Assembly: GCA_046327915.1 (NCBI GenBank) | Contig: JAXLXO010000009.1 | Location: forward strand, 112,696 to 176,695 | Length of the DNA: 64,000 nt | Source: VGTK01 sp046327915 | GTDB lineage: Bacteria > Desulfobacterota > Binatia > UBA12015 | Reading direction: 5' to 3' | In this document: positions 8,263-17,896 of the stretch, piece by piece | How the letters are laid out: each line of letters begins with the position of its first letter | How positions within the stretch are numbered: the first letter of the stretch is position 1 | Translations under genes and position numbers: made by a program | The notes under the pieces: model-generated | Told to the model about the DNA's origin: nothing | Database searches by the model: none | The model's input: the letters and a program-made list of their open reading frames with translations, nothing else

Positions 8263-9462
8263 ATGCTCGGTGCATTCCTGTTCTGGCTCGCCTTCGCCGT
8301 CCTCGCCTACCAGTACGTGGGCTATCCGCTGCTGCTGGCGGCGCTCGCTGCCGTGCGCGGACGGAGCACCACCGCGTCGTACGCACGCGACGAGGATCTG
8401 CCCTCGGTGACGCTGGTGATCTCCGCCTACAACGAGGCCGAGGTGCTCGACGGCAAGATCCGCAACGCGCTCGCGCAGGACTACCCGAAGGACCGCTTCG
8501 AGATCGTCGTCGCGTCCGACGGCTCGAGCGACGCGACCAACGAGATCGCGCGGTCGTACGCGGCCGACGGCGTCGTGCTGCACGAGTACGCCGTCAATCG
8601 CGGAAAGAACCTCACGCTCAACGACACGCTGCCGCGCGCGCGCGGTGACGTCATCGTGTTCACCGACGCGAACGGCATGTACCAGAAGGAGGCGATCCGC
8701 ACGCTGGTGCAGGGCTTCGCCGACCCGCGCGTCGGCAGCGTCTGCGGCGAGCTGATCTACAAGAACTTCAACGACAACCCGATCGCCGAGGGCTACAACC
8801 GCTACTGGGAGCTCGACCAGATGCAGAAGCGTCTGGAGAGCCAGCTGGGCTGCCTGCTCGGCGCCAACGGCTCGATCTTCGCGCTGCGCAAGTCGCTCTG
8901 CCGGCCGATCCCCAACGACGTCTGCAACGACATGGTGCAGCCGATCTGGGTCGCCGCCGCCGGACACCTGTGCCTCTACGAGCCGCGCGCGCTCTCCTTC
9001 GAGGCCGGGTCGCGCAACCTGAACGACGAGCTCAAGCGCCGCTCACGCATCATCGGGCGCGGCATCCGCGGCATCGCCGCGGTGTGGCCCGACATCGCAC
9101 GCCAGCGCGCCTGGCTGATCGGCCTCGAGCTGCTGTCCCGCAAGGGCCTGCGCTATCTGACGCCGCTCTGGTTCGCGATGCTGCTGGTCGGCTCGGGACT
9201 CGCGGGCGGTCCGTTCTACACCGCACTCTTCGTTCTGCAGCTGCTCGCGTACGCGGCGATCCCGGCCGGCTTCGTCCTGCCCGAGGGCCCCGTCAAGCGC
9301 CTTGCCTCGCCGGCCGTGTACTTCGGCATCGGCAACCTCGCCGCGATCCTCGGCTGGTGGAAGGTACTGACCGGCTCGGAGCTCGGACGCTGGCAGACCG
9401 CCGAGCGTCCGTTCGAGAGCAGCGGCCCGCAGGCCGCGACCGCCGAGGGCGCGCGCGAATGA
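8263..9462 (+). CDS. Family 2 processive-type membrane glycosyltransferase
   Basis: The 399-residue protein has an N-terminal membrane helix (LFWLAFAVLAYQYVGYPLLL), a GT-A domain and C-terminal membrane helices at about residues 300-370. The domain shows VISAYNEAEVL, VVASDGSSD and VFTDANG; the last is the DxD position, here DAN. The arrangement resembles PgaC/IcaA/hyaluronan-synthase-like enzymes, although the usual QxxRW is not evident. Next to an XrtA-type deacetylase, an amino-sugar product is plausible but unproven. Its stop overlaps the next ATG. Confidence 0.8.
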   Translation: MLGAFLFWLAFAVLAYQYVGYPLLLAALAAVRGRSTTASYARDEDLPSVTLVISAYNEAEVLDGKIRNALAQDYPKDRFEIVVASDGSSDATNEIARSYAADGVVLHEYAVNRGKNLTLNDTLPRARGDVIVFTDANGMYQKEAIRTLVQGFADPRVGSVCGELIYKNFNDNPIAEGYNRYWELDQMQKRLESQLGCLLGANGSIFALRKSLCRPIPNDVCNDMVQPIWVAAAGHLCLYEPRALSFEAGSRNLNDELKRRSRIIGRGIRGIAAVWPDIARQRAWLIGLELLSRKGLRYLTPLWFAMLLVGSGLAGGPFYTALFVLQLLAYAAIPAGFVLPEGPVKRLASPAVYFGIGNLAAILGWWKVLTGSELGRWQTAERPFESSGPQAATAEGARE

Positions 9463-10340
9463 GCTCCGCCAACGGCAACGGCGACAGTCGCGTCCTGAAC
9501 GCGTTCTCGGTCGACGTCGAGGACTGGTACCAGGTGTCCGACTTCGAGGCGCAGGTGCGCTTCGACGAGTGGGACCGCTACGAGAGCCGCGTCGTCGCCA
9601 ACACGCGCCGCGTGCTGTCGCTGCTCGACGAGTTCGGCGTCAAGGGCACGTTCTTCATCCTCACCTGGAACGCGGAGCGCCACCCCGAGCTGGTCGAGGA
9701 CATCGCGTCGCGCGGGCACGAGGTCGCGACGCACGGCTACGCGCACCGCCTCGTCTACGAGCAGGGCCGCGACCTCTATCGGCAGGACCTCGAGCGCTCG
9801 CAGCAGATCCTCGAGCGCCTCACCGGCAAGCGCGCGCGCGGCTATCGCGCGCCGTCCTTCTCGGTCACGGCGAAGTCCATGTGGGCGCTCGACGTGATGC
9901 TCGAGTGCGGCATCGAGTACGACTCGAGCATCTTCCCGGTGCAGGACTCGCTCTACGGCGTGCCCGGCGCGCTGCGCTTCCCCTTCGTGATCCACTCGGT
10001 CGGCGAGCGCCAGCTCGTCGAGTTCCCGATGACCACCGCGCGCGTCGGCAAGCGCAACCTTCCGCTCGGCGGCGGCGCGTACCTGCGCGTCCTGCCGTAC
10101 CCGTACATGCGCTGGGGCATGCGGCGCGTGAACAAGGAGGGACAGTCGGCGGTCGTCTACCTGCATCCGTGGGAGATCGATCCCGAGCACCCGCGACTGC
10201 ACTCGCGCGGCAAGCGCGGCGTGTCGTCGCACTACATCAATCTCCGCGCCATGGAGGACAAGCTGCGACGCCTGCTGTCGGACTTCCGCTTCGCTCCGGT
10301 GAGCGAGGTCCTGAAGCAGCGCGGCTTCCTCGCCTCCTGA
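9459..10340 (+). CDS. XrtA-type polysaccharide deacetylase (DUF3473 family)
   Basis: The 293-residue protein begins NAFSVDVEDWYQVS, the hallmark of the deacetylases found in exosortase A (PEP-CTERM) loci, here without the usual flanking system visible. The NodB core continues with GVKGTFFILTWNAERHPELV, HEVATHGYAHRLVY and RGYRAPSFSVT. The C-terminal DUF3473-like part includes YLHPWEIDPEHPR. The ATG overlaps the stop of the family 2 transferase. It probably deacetylates the product of its neighbour. Confidence 0.9.
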   Translation: MSSANGNGDSRVLNAFSVDVEDWYQVSDFEAQVRFDEWDRYESRVVANTRRVLSLLDEFGVKGTFFILTWNAERHPELVEDIASRGHEVATHGYAHRLVYEQGRDLYRQDLERSQQILERLTGKRARGYRAPSFSVTAKSMWALDVMLECGIEYDSSIFPVQDSLYGVPGALRFPFVIHSVGERQLVEFPMTTARVGKRNLPLGGGAYLRVLPYPYMRWGMRRVNKEGQSAVVYLHPWEIDPEHPRLHSRGKRGVSSHYINLRAMEDKLRRLLSDFRFAPVSEVLKQRGFLAS

Positions 10341-10379
10341 GCGCACGAGCCAACCCAACCGAACGACAGGACTCGAACG

Positions 10380-11168
10380 ATGCCCCTGCGAGCCGTCATC
10401 ATCACCCAGGAAGACTGCCTGTACCTGCCGCAGTTCCTGCACTACGTCCTGCGCCACAGGCGCGACAACGTCGTCGGCATCACGATCCTTCCCGCGCTGA
10501 TGCCGAAGCAGACGTGGACCACGACCCTGCGCGACCACCTGGCGCTCTACGGCCCGACGCAGTTCCTGCGCCAGTCGATCCGCTACGCGACGCGGCGCGG
10601 ACTCGGCATCCTCGGCAGCAAGCTTCCGCTGCCCGCCTTCTACTCCGTCGAGGCCGTCGCGAAGCATCACGGCCTCACGTTCATCCCCGCGACCAGCGTC
10701 AACTCGAAGGAGTACCTCGAGCAGCTGCGCCGCCTGAACATCGACCTCGTGATCTCGATCAACGCGAGCCAGAAGTTCAAGAGCGAGCTGCTGGCGCTGC
10801 CGCGGCTGGGCTGCATCAACGTCCACGGCGCGCTGCTGCCGCGGTATCGGGGCCGCCTGCCCAGCTTCTGGGTGCTCGCCAATGGCGAGCGCGAGACCGG
10901 CACCACGGTCCACTTCATGAACGAGGAGCTCGACGACGGGCCGATCCTGCTGCAGGAGAAGGTCGTGATCGAGCCCGACGACACGCAGGACACGATCATC
11001 CGCAAGACCAAGGCGCTCGGCGCTCGTCTGATGGTCGAGGCGATCGACCGTCTCGAGCAGGGCTCCACGGCGACGCAGCCGAACGACCGCTCCCAGGCGA
11101 CCTATTTCTCCTTCCCGACCCGCGAGGACGGGCTGCGCCTGCGCCAGCAGGGACGACGCTTCTTGTAG
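10380..11168 (+). CDS. Formyltransferase-fold protein (Fmt/ArnA-like)
   Basis: The 262-residue protein carries the hydroxymethyl-/formyltransferase core: CINVHGALLPRYRG near residues 144-157 with the conserved Asn and His, then GTTVHFMNEELDDGPIL with the conserved Asp. In characterised relatives these residues transfer a formyl group from N10-formyl-THF to an amine. In a polysaccharide locus the likely acceptor is an amino sugar. No C-terminal OB domain of tRNA formyltransferase is seen, so it is not Fmt itself. It lies directly before the radical SAM gene. Confidence 0.8.
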   Translation: MPLRAVIITQEDCLYLPQFLHYVLRHRRDNVVGITILPALMPKQTWTTTLRDHLALYGPTQFLRQSIRYATRRGLGILGSKLPLPAFYSVEAVAKHHGLTFIPATSVNSKEYLEQLRRLNIDLVISINASQKFKSELLALPRLGCINVHGALLPRYRGRLPSFWVLANGERETGTTVHFMNEELDDGPILLQEKVVIEPDDTQDTIIRKTKALGARLMVEAIDRLEQGSTATQPNDRSQATYFSFPTREDGLRLRQQGRRFL

Positions 11169-11231
11169 GCGGACGACTCACGGCATAGGCAGGACGACCG
11201 ACCGAACCCCACGGAATCTGGAGCACCATCG

Positions 11232-12431
11232 ATGACCAACGACGAGAACAGCGTCCTCGACGACGTCAAGGGCTGGCTTCGTGATCGCGGACTCACGAAG
11301 AGCAACCTCAAGTCCTACAAGTACTGGGTCCCGTACACGATCGGCGGCGGCAAGGCCTGGACGCCGCAGTCGGTGACCTTCGAGCTCACGCTGCGCTGCA
11401 ATCTGTCGTGCCAGATGTGCCCGCTCGACATCCCGCGGATGATGCACGACAAGACGCACCACGATCACATCAAGGAGCGCCAGAACGCCGAGCTCTCGAC
11501 CGACGAGGTGAAGCGCGTCATCGACGACATCGCGAAGATGGGCGTCGCCGACATGACGATCACCGGCGGCGAGGTCTTCCTCCGCAAGGACGCCTTCGAG
11601 ATCATCGAGCACATCACGAAGACGCCGATCCACCTGTGCGTCAATACCAACGGCTGGTTCCTGCGCCCCGACGAGGCGCGCCGTCTGGTCGCTCTCAAGC
11701 CGCACGCGCTGTCGATCTCGATCGACGGACCGGACGACCTGCACGACGAGATCCGCCGCGGCAAGGGCAGCTTCCGCCGCCTCCTCGAAGGCATCCGCAA
11801 CATCCAGGCGGCGAAGAAGGAGCTCGGCGTCAAGCGTCCGAAGATCGGCATCACGGTGACCGTCTCCGCGCTGAACCAGCACCGCTACAGCGAGGTGCTG
11901 GACTGGCTGAAGGACACCGGCGTCGACACCGTCGACTTCGACTACATGTTCTACACCACCCCGGAGCACAACCGGGAGACCGAGGCGCTGGTCCCGCTGC
12001 CCGTGCACCACAAGGAGGAGGACCAGGACCTGCCGATGTACCTGCGGCAGGTGAACGGCCAGACCCTCTACGAGGAGTCGCAGAAGGCCATCGCGAAGGG
12101 CGAGCAGTACGACATCTCGGTCGGCTTCGGACCGCCGCTCAAGACGCCCGAGCAGATGGAGCGCCGCTTCCTCGACGACGAGTACGCCTTCGTCGAGAAG
12201 TGCTTCTACCCCTGGAAGACGTTCCGCATCAGCCCGTACGGCGACGTCTACTCGTGCTCGATCGACGTCGCGTTCGGCAACGTGCGCGACCAGAGCGTGA
12301 TCGACATCTGGAACAACGACGCCTACCAGACCTTCCGCCGCGCGCTGAAGAAGCGCCGCCTGTTCCCCAAGTGCGCCAAGTGCTGCGCGCTCAACAACGA
12401 GTTCTGGAAGTACCTTCCCACCATCGGCTGA
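11232..12431 (+). CDS. Radical SAM/SPASM domain protein of the polysaccharide locus
   Basis: The 399-residue protein has the radical SAM cluster motif CNLSCQMC near residues 56-63, followed by the GGE-type motif (TGGEVFLRKD). A C-terminal SPASM region has the cysteines of EKCFYPW, DVYSCSID and PKCAKCCAL, which should hold extra iron-sulfur clusters. Such enzymes generate a 5'-deoxyadenosyl radical. Related ones modify peptides, sugars or lipids, so the substrate cannot be read from sequence. No small precursor peptide gene was found nearby, so a sugar or lipid substrate seems more likely than a peptide. Confidence 0.85.
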   Translation: MTNDENSVLDDVKGWLRDRGLTKSNLKSYKYWVPYTIGGGKAWTPQSVTFELTLRCNLSCQMCPLDIPRMMHDKTHHDHIKERQNAELSTDEVKRVIDDIAKMGVADMTITGGEVFLRKDAFEIIEHITKTPIHLCVNTNGWFLRPDEARRLVALKPHALSISIDGPDDLHDEIRRGKGSFRRLLEGIRNIQAAKKELGVKRPKIGITVTVSALNQHRYSEVLDWLKDTGVDTVDFDYMFYTTPEHNRETEALVPLPVHHKEEDQDLPMYLRQVNGQTLYEESQKAIAKGEQYDISVGFGPPLKTPEQMERRFLDDEYAFVEKCFYPWKTFRISPYGDVYSCSIDVAFGNVRDQSVIDIWNNDAYQTFRRALKKRRLFPKCAKCCALNNEFWKYLPTIG

Positions 12432-12450
12432 AGAACCGCATCCCACACAC

Positions 12451-13575
12451 ATGAGCACATTCAGGAAGCAGCATCGCGTCGCCCTGATCGGCGCGGGACG
12501 GATCGCGGCGGTCCACCTCGGATTCGCCCGCGGCGTGAAGAACGCGACCATCGTCGGCGTCTGCGACGCGGACCCGGCACGCGCCGAGGCCTTCGCGGCC
12601 GAGCGCAAGGTGCCGGCCTTCTTCACCGACGTGAACGAGATGATGCGCGCGGTCGAGCCGAGCGTCGTGCACGTGGTGACGCCGCCGGCGACGCACGCGA
12701 AGCTCGCGATCGCCGCGATGCAGGGCGGTGCCAACGTGCTGGTCGAGAAGCCGATGGCGATGCGCGTCGCGGACTGCGACCGCATGATCGCGGTGGCGCG
12801 CGAGAACGGCCGCCGCATCTGCGTCGACCACAACCGTCTGTTCGATCCCGTGATCAACAAGGTGCGCGCCTTCGTCGAGAGCGGACGCCTCGGCGACGTC
12901 GTGTCGGTCGAGGCGCACCAGGGCGTGAACCCCGTCGAGGACGGCGGCGCGGGCGGCGGCAACGGCAAGCCGCACTGGAGCATCGAGGACGCCTTCGCGC
13001 CGCTCTACAACCTCGGTCCGCACCCGCTCTACCTGGTCAGCGAGCTGATCGGCCCGGTGAAGTCGATCCAGGTCGCGGGCCTGGCACCCGACGAGGGCCA
13101 GGCGCTGATCCCCGAGATCCGCGTCATGCTCGAGGGCGACGACCGCTTCGGCTTCGTCGCCTTCTCGATGCGCAGCCAGCCGTACCTGAACCACCTGAAC
13201 GTGTTCGGGACGAAGGCCACGCTGCGCGTCAATCTCAACACCATGACCGTGATCACCGAGCAGAACCGCAAGCTGCCCAAGATGGTCGGCAAGCTGATGG
13301 CGAACTTCGAGCCGGCGGCACAGCTGGTGTCGTCCGCGGTCGGCAACGCGATCGCCGTCGCGACGCGCCGGATGAAGACCTACCCCGGCATCCGCGAAAC
13401 GATCCGGCGCTTCTACAAGAGCCTCGACGAGGGGGCGCTGCCGCCGGTGACCGGTGAGCAGGGACGCGACAACGTGGCACTGCTGAACGCGATCCAGGAC
13501 CGCCTGATGGAGAGCGCCGAAGCGCCCCGTCCGCGCGCGACCGGCACGGAGGGAGGTGCATCGTGGATCTCCTGA
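12451..13575 (+). CDS. Gfo/Idh/MocA-family oxidoreductase
   Basis: The 374-residue protein has an N-terminal Rossmann fold (ALIGAGRIAAVHLGFA) and the family EKP motif (VLVEKPMAMRV) near residue 105. The C-terminal alpha/beta dimerisation domain is present. Family members oxidise or reduce sugar carbons with NAD(P), often making unusual nucleotide sugars. It sits between the radical SAM gene and an SDR, and overlaps the latter by 13 bases. Together they look like a sugar-modification module. Confidence 0.85.
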   Translation: MSTFRKQHRVALIGAGRIAAVHLGFARGVKNATIVGVCDADPARAEAFAAERKVPAFFTDVNEMMRAVEPSVVHVVTPPATHAKLAIAAMQGGANVLVEKPMAMRVADCDRMIAVARENGRRICVDHNRLFDPVINKVRAFVESGRLGDVVSVEAHQGVNPVEDGGAGGGNGKPHWSIEDAFAPLYNLGPHPLYLVSELIGPVKSIQVAGLAPDEGQALIPEIRVMLEGDDRFGFVAFSMRSQPYLNHLNVFGTKATLRVNLNTMTVITEQNRKLPKMVGKLMANFEPAAQLVSSAVGNAIAVATRRMKTYPGIRETIRRFYKSLDEGALPPVTGEQGRDNVALLNAIQDRLMESAEAPRPRATGTEGGASWIS

Positions 13576-14549
13576 CCGGATCGACCGGCTTCCTCGGCCA
13601 CCACCTGGCCGCGCGCCTCGGCCGCGACGGCCGCAAGCTGCGCGCGATCGTGCGTCCCGGAACGGATCTCAAGCGGATCCCGCCCGAGATCACCGATGTC
13701 GTGTGGGGCGACATCTCCGAGCCCGAGACGCTGCAGAAGGCGATGGCCGGCATCGACGTCGTGTTCCACACCGCGGCGCGCGTGAGCGGCGGCGGCAGCC
13801 GCGACGCCTTCCGGCGCGACAACGTCGAGGCGGTCGAGACGCTGCTGCGCGCGGCGGAAGCGGCGGGCGTGCGGCGCTTCGTGCACGTGAGCTCGGCCGG
13901 CATCTTCGGCGCCGGACAGAAGGGTGCGGCGATCGACGAAAGCACGCCGCTCGATCCGCAGATCGAGAGCCGCGGCTTCTACGCGTGGTCGAAGGCGGAG
14001 TCGGACACGCTGGTGCGCGCGTTCGCGGCACAGTCGAAGCTCGAGACCGTGGTCGTGCGTCCGGGCATCCTCTACGGCGGCGACGCACAGCCGTTTCTCG
14101 CGCGCCTCCAGTTCCCCGTCCCGCGCGGCAAGGGCCGCCGCATCGTGGTCGGATCGCGCGCGGCGCTGCTGCCGCTCACGCACGTCGACAACGCCTGCGA
14201 CGCGATCGCGCTCGCGGCGGAGCGCGGCGTGTCGGGCAGCTCGTACAACGTGATCGACGGGCCGGCGCGCCAGGGCGAGTACCTCGACCTGCTGTCCGCG
14301 CACGGCGTGTCCAACGTGCGTCCGACCTTCGTGCCGCCGTTCCTGCTCTGGCCGGTGGCGTTCGGCTGCGAGGTGCTCGGACGCCTCGCGAAGCGCAACC
14401 TGCCGCTGACCCGCTACCGCCTGAAGCGCGCCACCGAGAGCCTCACCTACGACACGACCGCCGCACGCGACGCGCTCGGCTGGACGCCGCGGGTCGACCT
14501 CGCGTCGGGCGTGCGCGGCATGGCGGCCGACGGGCCGACCGTCCGCTGA
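13563..14549 (+). CDS. NAD-dependent epimerase/dehydratase (extended SDR)
   Basis: The 328-residue protein begins at a GTG with GGAGGTG upstream, inside the end of the preceding gene. It shows the TGSTGFLGHHL nucleotide-binding loop, HTAARVSGGG, the catalytic Ser in HVSSAGIFG, and the YxxxK pair in FYAWSKAESD. Extended SDRs act on nucleotide sugars or on hopanoid/steroid-type substrates; the exact reaction is unresolved. The context favours a sugar. Confidence 0.8.
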   Translation: MDLLTGSTGFLGHHLAARLGRDGRKLRAIVRPGTDLKRIPPEITDVVWGDISEPETLQKAMAGIDVVFHTAARVSGGGSRDAFRRDNVEAVETLLRAAEAAGVRRFVHVSSAGIFGAGQKGAAIDESTPLDPQIESRGFYAWSKAESDTLVRAFAAQSKLETVVVRPGILYGGDAQPFLARLQFPVPRGKGRRIVVGSRAALLPLTHVDNACDAIALAAERGVSGSSYNVIDGPARQGEYLDLLSAHGVSNVRPTFVPPFLLWPVAFGCEVLGRLAKRNLPLTRYRLKRATESLTYDTTAARDALGWTPRVDLASGVRGMAADGPTVR

Positions 14550-14697
14550 GGTCGGCGCTCCGCGCCGCAACGACGAGCTCGAGAGCCACATGGATCACCC
14601 CCGAGAACTTCCGCGCCGCACCGGCGGCTCCGCCAAGGTCGTGCCGCTGCGACCGCGCGACGGGGCGGCTGCGAGCGCGCCTGTCAGGGCTTCCCGC

Positions 14698-15825
14698 ATG
14701 AGCCGACTCCGGACCCTCTTCGTCATCGACGAGCTCGACATCGGCGGCACCGAGCAGCAGATCCTCGAGACCGTCCGGCGCATCGATCGCAACCGCTTCG
14801 AGCCCTACGTCTGCTGCTTCCGCCACGGCGCGAAGGCGCGCGAGATCGAGGAGCTCGGCGTGCCGGTGATCCACGAGCCGAAGCGTCTGAAGGCCGATCC
14901 CGGTCTCGTGCTGCGGCTGTCGGCGATGATGAAGCGCGAGCGCTTCGACATCGTGCAGACCTATCTGTGGACGGCGAACACCTGGGCGCGCGTCGCGGCG
15001 CGGCTCGCCGGCATCCGCTGGGTGCTCGCGTCCGAGCGCAACGTCGACATCTGGGAGGAGACCTACAAGCGCGTCATCGGACGCTTCCTCGCGCGCTCCA
15101 CCGACCGCATCATCGCGAACTCCGAGGCCGTCCGTCAGTACCTGCTGACGCGCGGCGGTCTGTCGCCCGACAAGGTCGTGACGATCTACAACGGCGTCAA
15201 CTTCGACCGCTTCCGCACCCGCTGCGACGCGAGCGAGCGCCGCCGCGAGCTCGGCATCGCGGACGACGTGGTGCTCGCCGGCTGCCTCGCGCGCGTCGAG
15301 CCCGCGAAGGACCACGGCACGCTGCTGCAGGCGATGGCGCTGATCTCGAACCGCGTCCCGAAGCTGCACCTCGTGCTGATCGGCGGCGGCAGCGAGGAAG
15401 AGCGCATGAAGCGCATGGCGCACGAGCTCGGCATCGGCGAGCGCGTGCACTTCACCGGCTTCCGCACCGACGCCGCCGAGTGGCTGCAGAGCGTCGACCT
15501 GTCGGTGCTCTCGTCGGTGAAGGAAGGGCTCTCGAACACCGTCCTCGAGTCGATGGCCGCGGGCAAGCCCGTGGTCGCGACGGACGTCGGCGGCAACGCC
15601 GAGGTGATCGTCGAGGGCGAGACCGGCTTCCTGGTGCCGTCGCGCGCACCCACCGAGCTCGGTGCGGCGCTCGCCCGCGTCGCGTCGTCACCGGAGATGA
15701 TGGCGTCGTTCGGCGCCGCCGGACGACGGCGCGCCGATGACCTGTTCGCCGTCGACTCGATGGTCAAGCACACCGAGCGCCTCTACCTCGACCTGGTCGC
15801 CTCCGGAACGCTCGCCGCCGCCTGA
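14698..15825 (+). CDS. GT-B glycosyltransferase
   Basis: The family core begins RTLFVIDELDIGGTEQQILE, so the ATG at 14698 (375 residues) is preferred. An in-frame ATG at 14590 would add 36 residues of unmatched sequence, and neither has a strong ribosome site. The C-terminal half has CLARVEPAKDHGTLL and the EX7E motif EGLSNTVLESMAAGKPVVA. It probably extends the repeat unit. It resembles the glycosyltransferase at 7022 closely in layout, perhaps as a paralogue. Confidence 0.8.
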   Translation: MSRLRTLFVIDELDIGGTEQQILETVRRIDRNRFEPYVCCFRHGAKAREIEELGVPVIHEPKRLKADPGLVLRLSAMMKRERFDIVQTYLWTANTWARVAARLAGIRWVLASERNVDIWEETYKRVIGRFLARSTDRIIANSEAVRQYLLTRGGLSPDKVVTIYNGVNFDRFRTRCDASERRRELGIADDVVLAGCLARVEPAKDHGTLLQAMALISNRVPKLHLVLIGGGSEEERMKRMAHELGIGERVHFTGFRTDAAEWLQSVDLSVLSSVKEGLSNTVLESMAAGKPVVATDVGGNAEVIVEGETGFLVPSRAPTELGAALARVASSPEMMASFGAAGRRRADDLFAVDSMVKHTERLYLDLVASGTLAAA

Positions 15826-15836
15826 GCCCACATCCC

Positions 15837-17042
15837 ATGCTCGCCTTCATCGTCAATCAGTTCCCGCGCCAGGTCGACGCGTACTTCCTGCGCGAGCTGC
15901 TCGGGCTCCTCGACAGCGGCCTCGACTTCCAGATCTACTCGCTGCTGTCGCCGCCGAAGGGCTGGAAGGTCCATGCGGACGCGAAGCCGCTCCTCGAGCG
16001 CGTGGTCTATCCGCCCGCGCCCGGCGATCTCGCGCGGCACGCGCTGGGCTCGTCGGCGATGCACCCGGCGAAGGTCACGAAGATGCTGGCGCGCATCGCG
16101 TGGGGCCACCGCTCGATGCCCAACGCGCTCGCGAAGTCGCTCGCGATCGTGCCGCAGAGCCTCGCCTTCGCGCGCGACATGCAGGCGCGCGGCGTGCACC
16201 ACATGCACGCCAACTGGGCGACCTATCCCGCCACCGCGGCGATGCTGATCTCCGAGCTGACCGGCATCCCGTACAGCTTCTCCGGCCACGCGACCGACAT
16301 CTTCGTGCACCACGCGATGCTGCGCGAGAAGATCGAGTCGGCGCGCTTCGTCGTCACCTGCACGCGATTCAACCGCGGCTACCTCGCCGACATCGCGCCC
16401 GAGCGCGCCGACCGGATCCGGACCGTCTACCACGGCGTCGACCTGCCGCGCTTCGCGCAGAACGGCACACCGCGCGTACCGAACCGCATCCTCACCGTGG
16501 GCACGCTGCGCGCCTGCAAGGGCATCGACGACCTGATCCGCGCGATCGCGATCCTGCGCGAGCGCGGCGTCGAGGCGGAGCTCGAGATCGTCGGCGACGG
16601 CGAGGAGCGCGCGGCCCTCGAGGCGCTGGTGCGCTCGCTGAAGCTCGAGGGCAAGGTGATCATGGCGGGCTACCTGCCGCAGGAGGAAGTGATTCCCGCG
16701 TACCACCGCGCCGCGGTGGTCGCCCTGCCCGCGCACCACGAGGACCACTTCGGCATCCCGAACATCCTGATCGAAGGTCTCGCCGCGGGTACGCCGGTGG
16801 TCTGCACCGAGCTGCCGTCGCTGCACGAGCTCATCGAGCACGGCACCAGCGGACTCTTCGTGCCCGAGCGCGATCCGGCCGCACTCGCCGACGCCCTGCA
16901 GCGGCTGCTCGCCGATCCGCCGGCCGCGGCGCGCATGGCGGAGGAAGGCCGGCGGCGCGTGGCGCAGAGCTTCGACATGAAGCAGACCGTCGCGGAGCTC
17001 GCGCAGACGCTGAAGAACGCCGTCGCGGCGAGGGCCGCCTGA
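15837..17042 (+). CDS. GT-B glycosyltransferase (WcaL/EpsD-like)
   Basis: The 401-residue protein begins AFIVNQFPRQVDAYFLREL, a start seen in colanic-acid-type transferases. It has HMHANWATYPATAAML, FSGHATDIFVH and, at the C-terminus, VGTLRACKGIDDLIRA and GIPNILIEGLAAGTPVV. It is a cytoplasmic or membrane-associated sugar transferase. It is followed after two bases by a deacetylase gene, suggesting that the transferred sugar may be the one later deacetylated; that is inference. Confidence 0.85.
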   Translation: MLAFIVNQFPRQVDAYFLRELLGLLDSGLDFQIYSLLSPPKGWKVHADAKPLLERVVYPPAPGDLARHALGSSAMHPAKVTKMLARIAWGHRSMPNALAKSLAIVPQSLAFARDMQARGVHHMHANWATYPATAAMLISELTGIPYSFSGHATDIFVHHAMLREKIESARFVVTCTRFNRGYLADIAPERADRIRTVYHGVDLPRFAQNGTPRVPNRILTVGTLRACKGIDDLIRAIAILRERGVEAELEIVGDGEERAALEALVRSLKLEGKVIMAGYLPQEEVIPAYHRAAVVALPAHHEDHFGIPNILIEGLAAGTPVVCTELPSLHELIEHGTSGLFVPERDPAALADALQRLLADPPAAARMAEEGRRRVAQSFDMKQTVAELAQTLKNAVAARAA

Positions 17043-17044
17043 GC

Positions 17045-17875
17045 ATGCGGTCGCTGCTCGGCCGGGGCGCGCGCGTCCTCGCGAGCGAGGCGATGCACCT
17101 CCTTCGCCGCGTGATGCCCGAGGATCCCGGCAGCGCGCGCGTGATCTACTACCACCGCATCGACGACGAGCAGCACCGTTCCTGCGTCACGCCGCGCGCG
17201 TTCGCGGAGCAGATGGCGCATCTGCGGAGCGAGGGCTTCAACGTCGTGCCGCTCGCGGCGATGCGCACGCACCTCGATGCGCGGGCGCCGTTCCCCGCGC
17301 GCACCGTGGCCGTCACCTTCGACGACGGCTTCGCCGACAACTACACGGCCGCGTTCCCCGTGCTCGCGAAGCACGCGCTGCCGGCGACGATCTTCCTCGC
17401 CGCGGGCTTCATCGGCGGCGACGACCTGCCCGTGCTCCGCGACCGCAGCGGCATCCGCCCGCTCACCTGGGATCAGGTGCACGAGATGGCACGCGGCGGC
17501 GTCGCGTTCGGCGCGCACACCATGAGCCACCGCTCGCTCACCGGGCTGCCGCCCGACGAGCTGCGGCAGGAGATCGAGCAGTCGCGCGACGTCGTCGCCG
17601 AGCGCGTCGGCGCTCCCGCCGACACCTTCTGCTACCCGCGCGGCCACGTCGACGAGCGCGTCGCACAGGCCACGCGCGACGCCGGCTTCGCGATCGCCTG
17701 CACCACGCTCCCGGGCTCCGTGCCCGCGGACACCGACCCCTACCTTCTGCGCAGGACCTTCGTCGCGCGCGACGACACCCTGCACGACTTCGCACGCAAG
17801 CTCGACGGCAGCTTCGACCTGCTGCACGCCGCCCGCCAGCGCCTCGGCGGCGCCCCCGCGCCGTCCTACGGCTGA
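17045..17875 (+). CDS. NodB-type polysaccharide deacetylase (third)
   Basis: The 276-residue protein has VIYYHRIDDEQHRS near residue 36, the TFDDGFADNYTAAF core near 95, and FGAHTMSHRSL near 156 with the metal-binding His pair. CYPRGHVDERV is the catalytic Arg/Pro region. No clear signal peptide is present. The ATG lies two bases after the preceding stop, so translation is probably coupled. Its layout matches that of the deacetylase at 4429. Confidence 0.85.
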   Translation: MRSLLGRGARVLASEAMHLLRRVMPEDPGSARVIYYHRIDDEQHRSCVTPRAFAEQMAHLRSEGFNVVPLAAMRTHLDARAPFPARTVAVTFDDGFADNYTAAFPVLAKHALPATIFLAAGFIGGDDLPVLRDRSGIRPLTWDQVHEMARGGVAFGAHTMSHRSLTGLPPDELRQEIEQSRDVVAERVGAPADTFCYPRGHVDERVAQATRDAGFAIACTTLPGSVPADTDPYLLRRTFVARDDTLHDFARKLDGSFDLLHAARQRLGGAPAPSYG

Positions 17876-17896
17876 CCCCCACCGGAGAACACCATC

